Made by a program: the position numbers and the translations under genes. A DNA stretch of 61,997 bases, from positions 1 through 61,997 of IMG/VR virus record IMGVR_UViG_3300035661_000067; one strand, written 5' to 3'. This stretch comes from a virus. Shown here piece after piece: positions 24,601-30,014 of the stretch. Under the pieces are notes generated by a model. It did no database searches and was not told the DNA's origin. It saw only the letters and a program-made list of their open reading frames with translations. The stretch's first letter is position 1; the number at the start of each line of letters is the position of its first letter.

Positions 24601-27588
24601 CTGCGCCTCGGCGCGGCGCGTGGCGGCATCCAACTCGCCCACCAGGTGGCCGAGGGTGCTGTCATTGCGGTATTTGGCGAGCGTCTTGCGCTCTTGGTCC
24701 GTGAGGGCATGCTCCAGCCGGTAGGGCTTGTCGGCCTCGGCGGGTGGGACGGGCGCTTTCGGCGGGGCCTTCGGGCCGCCTTCGCCCACCGGGGGCGCGG
24801 CGGGAGGCGGCGGCGTGTTGGTCTGGGGCTTCTTCGGGGCTTCCGCAGCGGGGGGCGGGGTTTCGGGCTCCAGATAGGGCTCGACCTGCTTGAGAAGGTT
24901 CGCGGCGGCTTTGCGAACCCGGTCGCCAGCGATGGAATCGGCGGGATGGATGGTCAGGTTGCGACGAAGGCCCTCGGCGGCCGACTTGACCGCCTCTTCC
25001 GGGGTGGAGAAATACTGCCGGTGCGCGCTTCCGCCAGAGCCTCCGCTGTGGCCGGGCAGATCCCAATTCAGGTTTGAGGTCCAGCCCTTGCCTTCATGGT
25101 GGATGGGCGTGAGGGTGACGTGCGCCTTGCCTGCCTTGTCTGCAGTAAACTTGATCGGGGCCACGTTCTCCGGCGTCGGCGCGGCGATGGTCGCCGGGTC
25201 GGGGCGCTTGGCGCTCTGCTGATCTGGGGGCAGCTTGTCATGGGCATCCATCACCAGCTTTGCCAGAGCCTCGGGCGGCATGGTGGTCAACTGCTCATGC
25301 GTGACCGAGATATGGGTTTTCCCGCGGCCCGCCGTGGCAATGATCGCGCCGATTTGGTCCGTGGAATCGCGCCCGCCCGAAACCTGCCAGTCCTCGGGGA
25401 GGTGCTTCGCCAGGTTGCGAATCCCAACGGCATGGGGCTTGGTGTCGTCGGGCTTGATGTAGTGGTCGGCGCCAAAACCGGGCTTTACTGCCGGTGCTGC
25501 AGGCTCGCCTCCGGGACCGGCGTCAGGAGCAGGCTGGCCTGCAGGATTGCCCTGGTCACTCTGCGGCGCGGCAGGTCCGCCAGTGTCGGGTTGACCCGTG
25601 CTGCCTTGATCCACCGAAGCACCGCCTTGCGGCGCTTGCGGCTTAGGTGCCCCATCGCCTCCAACAGGAGCAGGGCCTGCTTCATTTCCCGGATCTTGTG
25701 TTTCATCAGGAGCCTTCGCGGGTTTCGGGGGGGACTCGGTCTGAGGCTTGACGTTGGTGAAGTCCGGCTTTGGCCGAGAGGTCGAGCCAGAGCCCGGCTT
25801 CGGGGGCAGGGGTTGGACCATGAAGCCGCCATCGACAGCGATGATCTGGAAGGCATCGCCAGTCAGGCCATTGGCCTTAGCGCCCTTAGCCGCCTGCTTG
25901 GCAGTCTCGAAGGGTATGCCGCCCTTCTTGCCGAACGGGGGCGGGGGCTCGGGGGCCTTGGTTTCGCCCGGGGCGGAGCCCGGAACGTGGAATGTCATGG
26001 TCTGCATGTCGGCATGCGAGATGATGCTGTCCTTGCCATCATCGAACCGGAATTGCGGGCCGTGGGGCGTGTTCTTCACGAACTGGACGTTGACGTTCGT
26101 GCCATCAGGCATACGCGCGGTGAATCGCTCGCCGGTCTTGGCGTCATCCCCCGTTTCGGGGTGCTTGAAGTTCATGTCGGGCGCAGCACCAGCCGCGCCG
26201 CCCATGGGGCCAGATCCAGCGCCGGGGCCTGCGGACGGGCCTGCGGACGGGCCTGCGCCAGGCGCAGCGCCGGGGCCGCCAGAAGGTTGCGCGCCGGGGG
26301 TAGAGGGGCTACCACCCGGCAGCGCGCCCCCAGGTGCAGCGGGGGGAGGTGCCGTGCCGGGGGGAGGGGTTTGGGGTTGCGCTTCGCCCTTGCGGGTCAG
26401 GGCGCTCACGCCAGCACCAAGGCCGGAAATGCCAACCGTGGCAAGCATGGTCTGGACGATGGTATCCCGGATTGCCGCAGGCTGTTCCGCGAGGAAGTCC
26501 TTCATGGGCTTGTCGGGGTTCAGCGAAGCATAGGCATTCATGTTCTGGAACAGGGTCGTGGCGACCTCTGTCGGCACTTCCGTCATAAGCTGGTGCATCA
26601 GGATCTTGCCAAAGCCAGACCCTTCCACGATGTCGCCAAGCAGCTTGTGGACCGGGATTTTCTCGAACAGGCCCTCAGCCAGTGCATCTACGCCGCCATA
26701 GAGCAGCGATGCCGCATCAGACTTGCCCGCCTTCTCGGCCTCGCCGACAGATTGGCCGCCTTGTTGGATCATCCCGGGGGCAAGAAAGGTCGCAGCGACG
26801 GCCGGCGTGGCCGCGCCGCCAGACAGGATCGAGGCAAGGATGCCGGGTGCCATGGTCCCGATCGACTGCGCCGCACCCTGAACTTGCTCGCCGATCCATG
26901 TGTCGGGCTTGCCAGCGACCCACTCCTTGGTCCTGCCGGCACCTGCGGCCTGCTTCTGCAGCCATGTCTTGGCGTCGTCCAGCCCTGCAAGGCCGGCCAT
27001 CGCACCCATGATATTCCACGAGGCTTCGCTGAACGCAGGGGCTGCCGATGCGATGCCGCGCGGGACCGTCCCCAACGCATCCATCGCATCGCCCACAAAG
27101 CCCTTCGGGGGCGGGGGCGGGCGACCGCCTGGGTTCAGTTCATCGGCCAGTTGGTAAGCGCGCGACATGATCTGCGAGGTCAGCGATGGATCTGCGTTCG
27201 GGCCGAGAACCTTGGCAATGGCCTCTTCGGGTTTCATCCCGCCCTTGAGAAGCGGAGAAAGGACCGATGCAGCATGCGTAGCTGCCTGCAGGGCTTCATC
27301 CTTGTTCGATGCCCCGCCGACCTCGCCGATGGACATCAGGAGGTTGATCGGAACGCCGCTCTGGCTGCTGAGTGCGCCCATAGCGTTCAGGTGGGGGTCG
27401 TTCTGGGGCATGCCTGTCGCTGCAGCACCGCCCAGCGATGAAGGGCCGGTCGGCTGCGGCTGTTGCGCGCTCGGAGTGGTCTGGGGGGCTTGGGGGGGGG
27501 CAACACCGTTGCGGGCGTCGATCTTGGCCTGCTCTTCGGCAAGCGCCGCATCCACCGGATTGCGGCTCGTGTAATCAGTCCCAGCCAC
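9685..27588 (-). CDS. giant polyvalent protein (DarB/DdrB-like), 5,967 residues
   Basis: One uninterrupted ORF starts at GTG 27588 after AAAAGGGG. Regions in order: weak lysozyme-like segment (66-150); hydrophobic patches (240-400); C5-methylase-like domain with TPCTTFS, Cys 1220 (1140-1340); InPase-like polyvalent domain with DYGYIKG and DHVDVYVG (1404-1536); DdrB/ParB-like domain with SGNGR (1652-1656); LPD1 with HEWVH (2457-2461); N6-methylase with NPPF (3010-3013); Strawberry-notch-like SF2 helicase with GVGKG (about 3690), DEAH (3823) and GRIHRTG (about 4219); second metallopeptidase-like HELLH (4870-4874); PLxRFG motif (about 5275); LPD38-like membrane-rich C-terminus. Low-complexity Pro/Gly linkers separate the domains. 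Polyvalent proteins are known to be packaged and injected with DNA to counter host defence. The position between internal-virion genes and lysis fits that. Domain calls come from motifs read by eye. Confidence 0.93.
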   Translation of the reverse strand: MAGTDYTSRNPVDAALAEEQAKIDARNGVAPPQAPQTTPSAQQPQPTGPSSLGGAAATGMPQNDPHLNAMGALSSQSGVPINLLMSIGEVGGASNKDEALQAATHAASVLSPLLKGGMKPEEAIAKVLGPNADPSLTSQIMSRAYQLADELNPGGRPPPPPKGFVGDAMDALGTVPRGIASAAPAFSEASWNIMGAMAGLAGLDDAKTWLQKQAAGAGRTKEWVAGKPDTWIGEQVQGAAQSIGTMAPGILASILSGGAATPAVAATFLAPGMIQQGGQSVGEAEKAGKSDAASLLYGGVDALAEGLFEKIPVHKLLGDIVEGSGFGKILMHQLMTEVPTEVATTLFQNMNAYASLNPDKPMKDFLAEQPAAIRDTIVQTMLATVGISGLGAGVSALTRKGEAQPQTPPPGTAPPPAAPGGALPGGSPSTPGAQPSGGPGAAPGAGPSAGPSAGPGAGSGPMGGAAGAAPDMNFKHPETGDDAKTGERFTARMPDGTNVNVQFVKNTPHGPQFRFDDGKDSIISHADMQTMTFHVPGSAPGETKAPEPPPPFGKKGGIPFETAKQAAKGAKANGLTGDAFQIIAVDGGFMVQPLPPKPGSGSTSRPKPDFTNVKPQTESPPKPAKAPDETQDPGNEAGPAPVGGDGAPKPQAPQGGASVDQGSTGQPDTGGPAAPQSDQGNPAGQPAPDAGPGGEPAAPAVKPGFGADHYIKPDDTKPHAVGIRNLAKHLPEDWQVSGGRDSTDQIGAIIATAGRGKTHISVTHEQLTTMPPEALAKLVMDAHDKLPPDQQSAKRPDPATIAAPTPENVAPIKFTADKAGKAHVTLTPIHHEGKGWTSNLNWDLPGHSGGSGGSAHRQYFSTPEEAVKSAAEGLRRNLTIHPADSIAGDRVRKAAANLLKQVEPYLEPETPPPAAEAPKKPQTNTPPPPAAPPVGEGGPKAPPKAPVPPAEADKPYRLEHALTDQERKTLAKYRNDSTLGHLVGELDAATRRAEAQMRSKGHAIDNFDAQGQHKTTKEWNQEATLIREAEDIAKRLIEEARAAKTGDLPEPKFDEGTGEFDSDGSAVADAMDFLQNFESNGVNTDTVNGAPKGEPMAEADVPHMDPKDVFPERKGTVSIEAKAAKDGYIPQAEADAKLAAWKQVAKDIGKTGKNAGKIIISLFDYSGQWSQPWRDAGYQVIQHDIKIGSKIGLDQWINDQIAERRAEGYEVYGVLAATPCTTFSGAGARWWEPLHDIQTPEALVKVFGEAALASGAKSPLEYNIMLVNETRRIIEESNPTGFHVLENPVGRIEEKAGMPAPTVRFHPHNFGDPYTKRTQLYGMFQTDLPTANVDPVEGSKMQSKLRGTDPLGKEARSTTPFGFSYAFFMANDPQARERMGEKPAADDNHANPNPTPAQAEAGNYQMKHIKVHGLDISIETEKAGTRKGTSPDGKEWSVTLAADYGYIKGTVGKDKDHVDVYVGPNPESKLVVVVDQNDLATGKFDEHKILMGFDSASEALKVYEAGFSDGKGEARVGGIKTMEVAELRALLPHTPAWKKPISSNYTEGDAAKKPGIQHFNLHSHDKVTTPQGRVVKVDYGVVSLDDLVISNDDDGRVNKAYPSELQPRDRSHPSAMLQVQRMATNLNPEFMGEGPEAGPGAPIVSKDGVVESGNGRMMALRRAYVENGKSAEAYRAWLKAKGYPVHKSMKNPVLIRLRTTEMDTATRIAATKEYNERTNLGMTVSETAMADAGQIQAAHLALYRGGDLDSAGNRDFVRQIIKDVIGENDAIGMIGSDGSISQAGLLRIQAALLAKAYGSPDLIKTLMEASDTNIKAIGGALTDVAGEWAKMRAQAAEGVISPHADMTPALMEAVQLVDRARRAGRPITDFVNQTDMFAAGGTVSDEAKDFLSLLFNDVVKWTKPASRERIGSALAFYVQEMGKTQAEADMFGHTANPRDVLKMAKGAQDGTKGQGGLFDKPTGGPSAPQGDGGNTSGDGGNREKPSGGPAVAPEGGEPEKPPVIIDPPAVDAPQDANPKPEEPPEKIDDFGGKIEGARKHLFGQFVRAIGADLDIATNPLGKTFPPIDAAALAQGGAIHDTIAVILSIRRQIPLKPQGRTNKYKLARWVNHVSAARKLAKDLLDGTRQVWDGPDLDADIRNHIKDYEDNTGSGLLSFGLVRDGATPQEQELLATYQLNRVIQYKMDPITKSYVLVPSDDGKTKVRAREPDTYFLANGPHYSNGRGLYIDTMAEVQARALAEVRKIIDQQALDEAMKPEGEGGDTTVPKEREIRLSVKSETFERDAKGISTTKTYGIWSSNDENSPIIVGGFETYQAARDYITANEEELRNKVRALRVGPREHRLENRERSGMKRREGNVSTADFEKAFGLRVEFGASRNNDQRQLDLNRAYDAFMDLAGMLGIPSQAIAVLPVDGKTLGIGFASRGRGGRGAAAAHYEQLEVVINLTAGNGSGSLAHEWVHALDNYLAREAASKGGVSAAAKPKDKQRTDFASDRGETNNKGLGDGLAKALQHFALTLKQGPWHQRNIAFDTYRKVAYWGTTIEETARAFEAIFTLALQTYGMSNDYLVNIDTASGAYPAAKELQKSGTIAAAREVMREVGKLLNPDGKAAPDMPKRTETLTGMKIGDTWASPKGERKIVSIEDRGAMLPMMVGVSTAGGKPEVMEDDIADGKRETDAYLMSPQAALDQAKFEADTKRVMEEARAAEDKKAALKADYDAFTAIYGPMSYEFDGALLYGIRVDGKMQTPQEFIHDKLDEGWRLLPDGNNKAIVTFKGPKGNSYNTRTAAFPKKVTYPYIKWKIAQMEAEQALLEAVAPKPADANPTVPKMVQTLIDTFSKRLVDGDGFHNILVARKVAAEALDRPLADEEYKLVEEALEAAVVITARHIISQGKSPAETYTALVDLYARQPLLAQRTSTSLRNQAYSTPAPLAYLASQLAGITEDTTVYEPTVGNGMLLIGADPAKTTANELDPARAARASYALGSFMTKISVGDAMEHQGPASVDVVIANPPFGKVMDDAGNETRFNAPGLAGGGQTTEIDHAIALRALQSMKKDGRAVLIVGGQSPTLTGSDRAQAYSQARQRRFWNTIYDQYNVVGHFTVAGSLYARQGAQWPVDVIVIEGRGESKLVLPMSEAPPIITSWTDLEGGLNGPRSLDTRRQLGGSGNSAGQPDNADDPGAAQGGAGKPNRPAGGEGRPAGGDQSAPGFGDSAGQGGGTAGPGGNPVAQPGQAPGNVGQPDGSGSDQAGGSGSTSRSAGTGGRPAGGDAGQLPPGSGALSDQDAQDLLNDIFSDLGIEPEAGGAGAPPNEPPPPDALAAPDDNPFTSKDDAGAKKAAKALGGNQDLLDQDPKDLAAKANRYERFKLIEAQRGALAALRAALPKGVEAGVFVQPGSVRLGVYPAGIPWAMFASVDASSYHANSNATLLEEAGAWVAEQEEKANKPKDKKPPKDKLKDKPNEPPKDPAQKPLIRDAAGNIITETGAGFLDGLAGLVNMLNNPSRLNSGLGFDEEDYQRAKPQFLAMLKHFGNAASSIKDLMRALVQALKDIGLSNEGLQRLMGQLTRLAQELASGAAKIVWDTSERVNNEQETDFQVQYTPRSGAAYAVGTLIPVNMQYAMNRALDRIEQKYGKIDTFVAKELGYSEAELTGNGAPDGKGRFSAEQIDALAMAIDNVKDGKGFIIGDQTGVGKGRVVAGMIRYARKNGITPIFVTKTPGLYLDMIRDLTDIGEGDSIPEILATNTDLTGKNILRVDPDDPNSPKVESLGKPALAKAMQNMRDGLGLPQGKTVLFTTYSQLQEGGDGTTLRQEAVMGLAENSMFIMDEAHEAGGDGETTNKETGITKKSRGRILREMLATSKHGTLYSSATFAKNPDVLSLYFKTDMSLVPGDLAGLLSEGGVPLQQISANLLVEAGQYIRRERSYAGVKIDSRTLKTNSAETHAALGAVRAVFMADEEHMQDVRTAYIKNLQKGGHGAVGQGGAVGSQSATSKTFSSMIHNIVGQVLLAAKSDAAIQDAIEAWKNGEKPIIALANTNDSIISEYAEDLGLSAGDAINITFNDIILRYLQRLRRIGFKDKVTEVVTYHYITDAEVVAHGGQAALRALKDAERTIRAAATGSMSASPIDKLKAGLEAAGMKVGEITGRGSMIHDGKLKNMPNSQALKAKAMAGYNSGALDALIINSSGSTGFSLHATATPRNDGKPRYMRVLQPDANIDVFMQMLGRIHRTGQIHLPRYSIGASDLAIEQRVVAQLMRKMASLNANTTAAKDSAVTMKNVKDFLNRYGDIVVNQWLAENVDQGLELGFAHGKKPEPGLASRLTGRLAVVADAVARKIYEDFDIAYTAIIAEMDRLGTNTLEAKTLNLEAETLSKTILSPSVGTSPFQREAVSEIVKANVLAKPYTEAELKDRIAKILDGKKPEMWALEQMTDIRAGFPAATATANASLAMWQGRLAVAKTDAQKRDANAGIKKAEDRLAEAHSILKDQERLALTWKPGASAFLIRDEGNGKTTRIPAISLGIDMSRAEGNAFQQSKMTLRLAVADSMREFEVPVSRLIAGKTEDVAYQPEPSTVSPHAIIAAFANQSSVSREDRTILTGNLVAGFKAFEKGQIMRFTRMDGTVSDGILMPKSFDTEAALRDMPVQFSTIPQVISFLNLDGKDGKPVQTMVVTSDSVITITHSMSSWGARNNRYSVILNTQGGRPYATNKQITSLVGDFNSRSGRPTYEAKIIYPDKFEEFLRLIQSIGGVNFESRAHKDEARTITGAVPPGTKARKGEGGAHHFSERGIDFKENDPLIEAEIPGELPMTKAEEVNLRARLLAELKRVGAAALRLNVAPHWITEAGDEIYGMFYGAERKIWTSWGQKHGALAVLRHELLHWARDQTIWNGAQYGAFTAEEWRALVSAARMDVATMAWVKKAYDGLPYAWQVEEVIADRYMAFTGRKDSPGGPLSRAYHKFTNIIHGIINVLRGRGYINEAMIFEKLFDGSLAERAVKGEKQVFGYGFLSEESVASAMRMRRPITQEYERTMLSKLLTQAMSLGSSTLLSAVPGRALFTELGRKMPSAENYQKLKDKMDKLRSEWWTRTDEVARRWRYIMSQNKNANVKLMDLMHEATIAGQDPSQPYEPKASPEDYARVQNQTGTPGQMAAATERVQADRAAKARYDALVPKYRALPGAFKHMFNKVRDEYVAMSQAYERAIIANIAKAMNISLRSAERAHADEMRRIQDDGLIGGERAQAMDRANARLDKARRNHGDGARARAFALRKMFESNRVEKPYFPLTRFGKFFVTTRNAQGKVTAFNMFESVWARDKFANATAAETGIKPQTGVIGESEIRGMVDPTFVSDIEQILAGVDTPKVVMDAIWQRWLETLPELSIRRNRLHRNATAGFSSDAFRAFGKAAFHGSHQLAKLSYALDLQDALVEAEREAKNSSEPTRNGLIVQEMMRRHQGTMAPKGSALSQLATSAVFLYFMAFSPGTAIVNISQTTIVGIPILGSMPGANMRQASAQIARASLDFTRGKGHAVNSSRLTDDEKTAMEFAYASGLIDKSRAHDLAGIEAHGTEFRDWRSKIMAAASLMLHHTERMNREITFLAAYRMARINAAPAVGANGGPTVRGNHDAAVNAAMSATWKTHFDYQNDARPRLTQGNVARVVTAMKNFQINMLWRLARDLHQMTRGESPEARKEARRTFFGISASLMLHAGISGVWMFGAACMIWGLLTGAPQSEVKDHFKSDVVSVFGEKMGAAVFYGIPQAVTGLSLSSRIGMPDLWFRDDSRPAEGEALYQQWLAQSVGAAPTLVENMLMGAQDISNGDYERGIEKMLPVAARNVMKAARYAMEGATTKNGDPLVDTVTTPQVIVQALGFTPAEIAEQNELNSLAYNKQQEIQDEKSAIVKELATAVLSHAAITPEIRAKVDAFNAAHPSYPITSEGIVASAKLRAKHHANNQGGAELIPGLDAEIRAGLSPQIMD

Positions 27589-27676
27589 TGGCGATACCCC
27601 TTTTGGGTCGAATGTGGTTGCCCCGATTTAGGGGCATGCTCGGGGAAAGCTACACGATGTAGATGAGCCTGGGAAG

Positions 27677-27919
27677 ATGTTGTATGTTGGAGATCCACAA
27701 AGGAGGCACCTAGCCATTCCGGAAGTCAAATCCTCGATGTTTTCTGCTCTCGATCACGATCCGAAGACGGGAACGCTCACCGCCACGATGAAAAATGGGG
27801 CGCAATACCACTATGACGGGGTGGATACGAAGACGTTTGCGGACCTGATGGCCGCGCCGTCGCTCGGCCAGCACTTCGCCCGGTATATCAAGCCGCACTA
27901 CACTGCCCGGAAGGGGTGA
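27677..27919 (+). CDS. KTSC-domain protein
   Basis: Residues VKSSMFSALDHDPKTGTLTATM through ...LGQHFARYIKPHY match the KTSC domain (about 60 residues), often attached to or near lysyl-tRNA synthetase and phage genes, of unsettled function. This is the only plus-strand gene between 5928 and 60654. The listed ATG at 27677 has almost no ribosome site. A near-perfect AAGGAGG lies at 27700-27706, nine bases before an in-frame ATT at 27716, where the domain begins, so ATT may be the real start (67 residues). Confidence 0.75.
   Translation: MLYVGDPQRRHLAIPEVKSSMFSALDHDPKTGTLTATMKNGAQYHYDGVDTKTFADLMAAPSLGQHFARYIKPHYTARKG
27700..27706 (+). promoter_or_regulatory. ribosome binding site pointing to an ATT start
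   Basis: AAGGAGG is the strongest Shine-Dalgarno match around this gene. The first in-frame codon at normal spacing is ATT at 27716-27718, with no ATG, GTG or TTG in that frame at normal spacing. Starting there gives a protein beginning just before the conserved VKSS of the KTSC domain. Confidence 0.55.
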
Positions 27920-27920
27920 T

Positions 27921-27994
27921 TGGTGGCGCGGGATGGAATCGAACCACCGACCTATGGGTTATGAGCCCACCGGACAACCTGTCCTACGCGCGCC
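27921..27994 (-). tRNA. tRNA-Met (CAT)
   Basis: The minus strand folds as a cloverleaf: acceptor GGCGCG with CGCGCC, D arm GGAC/GTCC with a very short AGGTT loop, anticodon arm GTGGG-CTCATAA-CCCAT, variable AGGTC, T arm GGTGG-TTCGATT-CCATC, and an encoded ACCA end. The anticodon is CAT. The three stacked G-C pairs next to the anticodon loop and the AGGTC variable loop are initiator-like, but G1-C72 is paired, as in elongators. The seventh acceptor pair is mismatched and the total is 74 bases. A CAT anticodon could also belong to a lysidine-modified tRNA-Ile. Confidence 0.8.
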
Positions 27995-28044
27995 TTGCAG
28001 ACTAATTCCCCTTTTTAGCCTGCACTTGTAATCCTGAAAAGCCA

Positions 28045-28072
28045 GATGGCGCCGAGGTTCCCCGGCGCCATC
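28045..28072 (-). terminator. intrinsic terminator after the structural gene cluster
   Basis: A perfect 10-bp stem, GATGGCGCCG (28045-28054) with CGGCGCCATC (28063-28072), encloses an eight-base loop. On the minus strand it is followed by TGGCTTTTCAGG. It lies 44 bases downstream of the last structural gene and upstream of the tRNA. It would end or reduce late transcription before the tRNA and the giant gene. A second, weaker stem (ACCCGCG/CGCGGGT, about 28083-28107) sits just upstream. Confidence 0.6.
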
Positions 28073-28115
28073 CTACAGGGCTACCCGCGTCCCTTGCCGC
28101 CGCGGGTGGCCTTTC

Positions 28116-30005
28116 TCACTGTCCAGTGCCGTAAACCCACGAGGGGTCGGCGGGCTGCGTTGTGCTTCCCCCGCCTTCATAGTTTGCCGCGCCCTGGTCA
28201 GCGGTGCGAAGGAAATCCGCCGCCTGCGAGGCTTGTTCTTCGGGCGGAAGATCGGCGAAGCCGGGATGCCCGAGGGGATCGGCCGTGAAGATCTTCATCA
28301 CGTTCAGGATGTCGTTGCGGCTCTTGTTTGTGCCCTGCAGCTTCATCTGTGCGATCTGCACTGAGGTTTCCAGCTTTTGAGAGGCCATCACTGCAGCCCG
28401 GGTAGAGACCTGCTGCTTCTGTGATTCCTCGAATAGCTTGTCGGGCGGCAGGGCCAGGAGCCCGGTCTGAACCATGTCGTTCATCCCGTTGTAGTGCGTC
28501 ATGGTCGTCTTGCCGTCCTTGCCGACCACGGCGATGTCGAACCCGGTGACGATGCCATTCTCGTCTCGCGTCACCTTGCTCGCAGCCTTGTCCACAGTAA
28601 CACCGACATCCATGCCGTTGATATATGTGGTAAAGTTCGTGAGAAGCCCATCGGCATCCCCAATCGCAAGGCTGTGAAGCGCCTTGGACCAATCCGTCAT
28701 GGAATCCTGCGCCTTGCTGCCCGTAGCCCAATCCTTGAGGGCCTGCGCCCTGTCGATCTCGCCCCTCGACATATAGTAGTCGATCAACTTCGGAACCCCG
28801 ATGTCTCGGTAGTTTTCCATGGTCGATTTGACGGCCTTGGTTTCCTGCTCGGGGGTGCGCGAGAGGGGGCTGTTGAAGCTGATCGCGCTCCGCCCAGCCT
28901 TGGGTGCGGGCGGCGTCATGGCTGCGGCGATAGCGGGCGCGGTCGTGTCGGGCGGAGGCGCAGCGGCGGCGGCTGCCTGATTGCCACCCATCGGGGGCGC
29001 GGCGGGCTGCTGCTGGGGCGCGGCCGCCGATGTAGATGTGCCAGCACTGAACCCCGTCAAGGCTGCAGCGTTGGCGCGAGGATCTGGCGGGGTCTTCGGG
29101 TTGACAATGGTCTGGCCCGCCGTGGCGTTCGGATCGGATGGCGGGACCGTAGGGCCGCCAGGTGTGGCATAGCCACCGGGCGGGGGCGGGGCGTTCAGCC
29201 GAGCCTGCTCTTCGGCATCGGAAGGCCGCGCGCCGGGCAGGCTGCGGCCCTGCGTCCCGACCGAGTTCTGAATCGCAGCACTGACAGCCCCGGGCGGCAC
29301 CAGTGCGCGCTCTTCCGGGGTCATGGCATTCCACTCTTCGATGGTCTGTGGGATCTTCACGCCGGGGGGCGCCTGGGTCTGCGGCGTAGGTCCGGCCGGA
29401 GCCTGGGCGACACCATTGCCTCCCACGGAGCGATTGATCGCCGCGCTGATCGCTTCGGGCGGGACCGTGGCCCGCTGCTCAGGGGTCATGGCGTTCCACT
29501 GCTCGACGGTCAGTGTGGAATAGTCATTGGGTTCGGGAGAGGTAGGGCCGCCCACCGGGCTAATAGCGCCCGGAAGAGATCGCTGCGTGGTTGGAGCCCC
29601 TGCAGGCGCACCGGGGTCCACCCCATCGCTCATAGAGGGAACACTGGAGCCGAAGGATAGGCTGGGCGCGCTGGGGTCGCCCATCATGCCGGGGATGTCG
29701 GTGTTCACGCCGGACTGCGGCGGAGACGCCTCGCTGGCCGCGCCGCCCTCCTGAGAGGCTTTCCATGCCGCCGCCTTAGCGTCCCGATCATCCTGCGCTT
29801 CTTTCAGCACACGGTCTTGCTCGGCCCGAAGGCGCTGGCGCTCTTCGACGGTATATGTCCGGTCGCCGCGCGCCCAATCGCGGTTCTCGTTGAGCCACTT
29901 CCGGTCTTCCGCATCGAGGGCAATCTGCCGCTTGCGGTCATCCCATGCGTTGCGCTGGTTCATCCCCCCAACGAAGCCGTCCACAAAGCTGCCAAGTCCG
30001 GCCAT
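28116..30005 (-). CDS. internal-virion-like structural protein with duplicated motif
   Basis: This 629-residue protein has a charged helical N-terminus (residues 15-85), a long Pro/Ala/Gly-rich middle and a helical C-terminal half (about 375-600). Two copies of a roughly 33-residue motif are visible, each with EWNAMTPEE or QWNAMTPEQ, then VPP and SAAI..SVG. Position after the GH104 lysozyme and before the giant polyvalent gene fits a core or ejection protein of a podovirus. Function is inferred from context only. Confidence 0.65.
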   Translation of the reverse strand: MAGLGSFVDGFVGGMNQRNAWDDRKRQIALDAEDRKWLNENRDWARGDRTYTVEERQRLRAEQDRVLKEAQDDRDAKAAAWKASQEGGAASEASPPQSGVNTDIPGMMGDPSAPSLSFGSSVPSMSDGVDPGAPAGAPTTQRSLPGAISPVGGPTSPEPNDYSTLTVEQWNAMTPEQRATVPPEAISAAINRSVGGNGVAQAPAGPTPQTQAPPGVKIPQTIEEWNAMTPEERALVPPGAVSAAIQNSVGTQGRSLPGARPSDAEEQARLNAPPPPGGYATPGGPTVPPSDPNATAGQTIVNPKTPPDPRANAAALTGFSAGTSTSAAAPQQQPAAPPMGGNQAAAAAAPPPDTTAPAIAAAMTPPAPKAGRSAISFNSPLSRTPEQETKAVKSTMENYRDIGVPKLIDYYMSRGEIDRAQALKDWATGSKAQDSMTDWSKALHSLAIGDADGLLTNFTTYINGMDVGVTVDKAASKVTRDENGIVTGFDIAVVGKDGKTTMTHYNGMNDMVQTGLLALPPDKLFEESQKQQVSTRAAVMASQKLETSVQIAQMKLQGTNKSRNDILNVMKIFTADPLGHPGFADLPPEEQASQAADFLRTADQGAANYEGGGSTTQPADPSWVYGTGQ

Positions 30006-30014
30006 GATCGGCTC

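Noticed and set aside
9685-27588. Splitting the giant ORF into several genes
   Set aside because: The frame is open throughout; linkers are Pro/Gly-rich and in frame, and no stop, start plus ribosome-site pair or frameshift signal was noticed at the domain borders.
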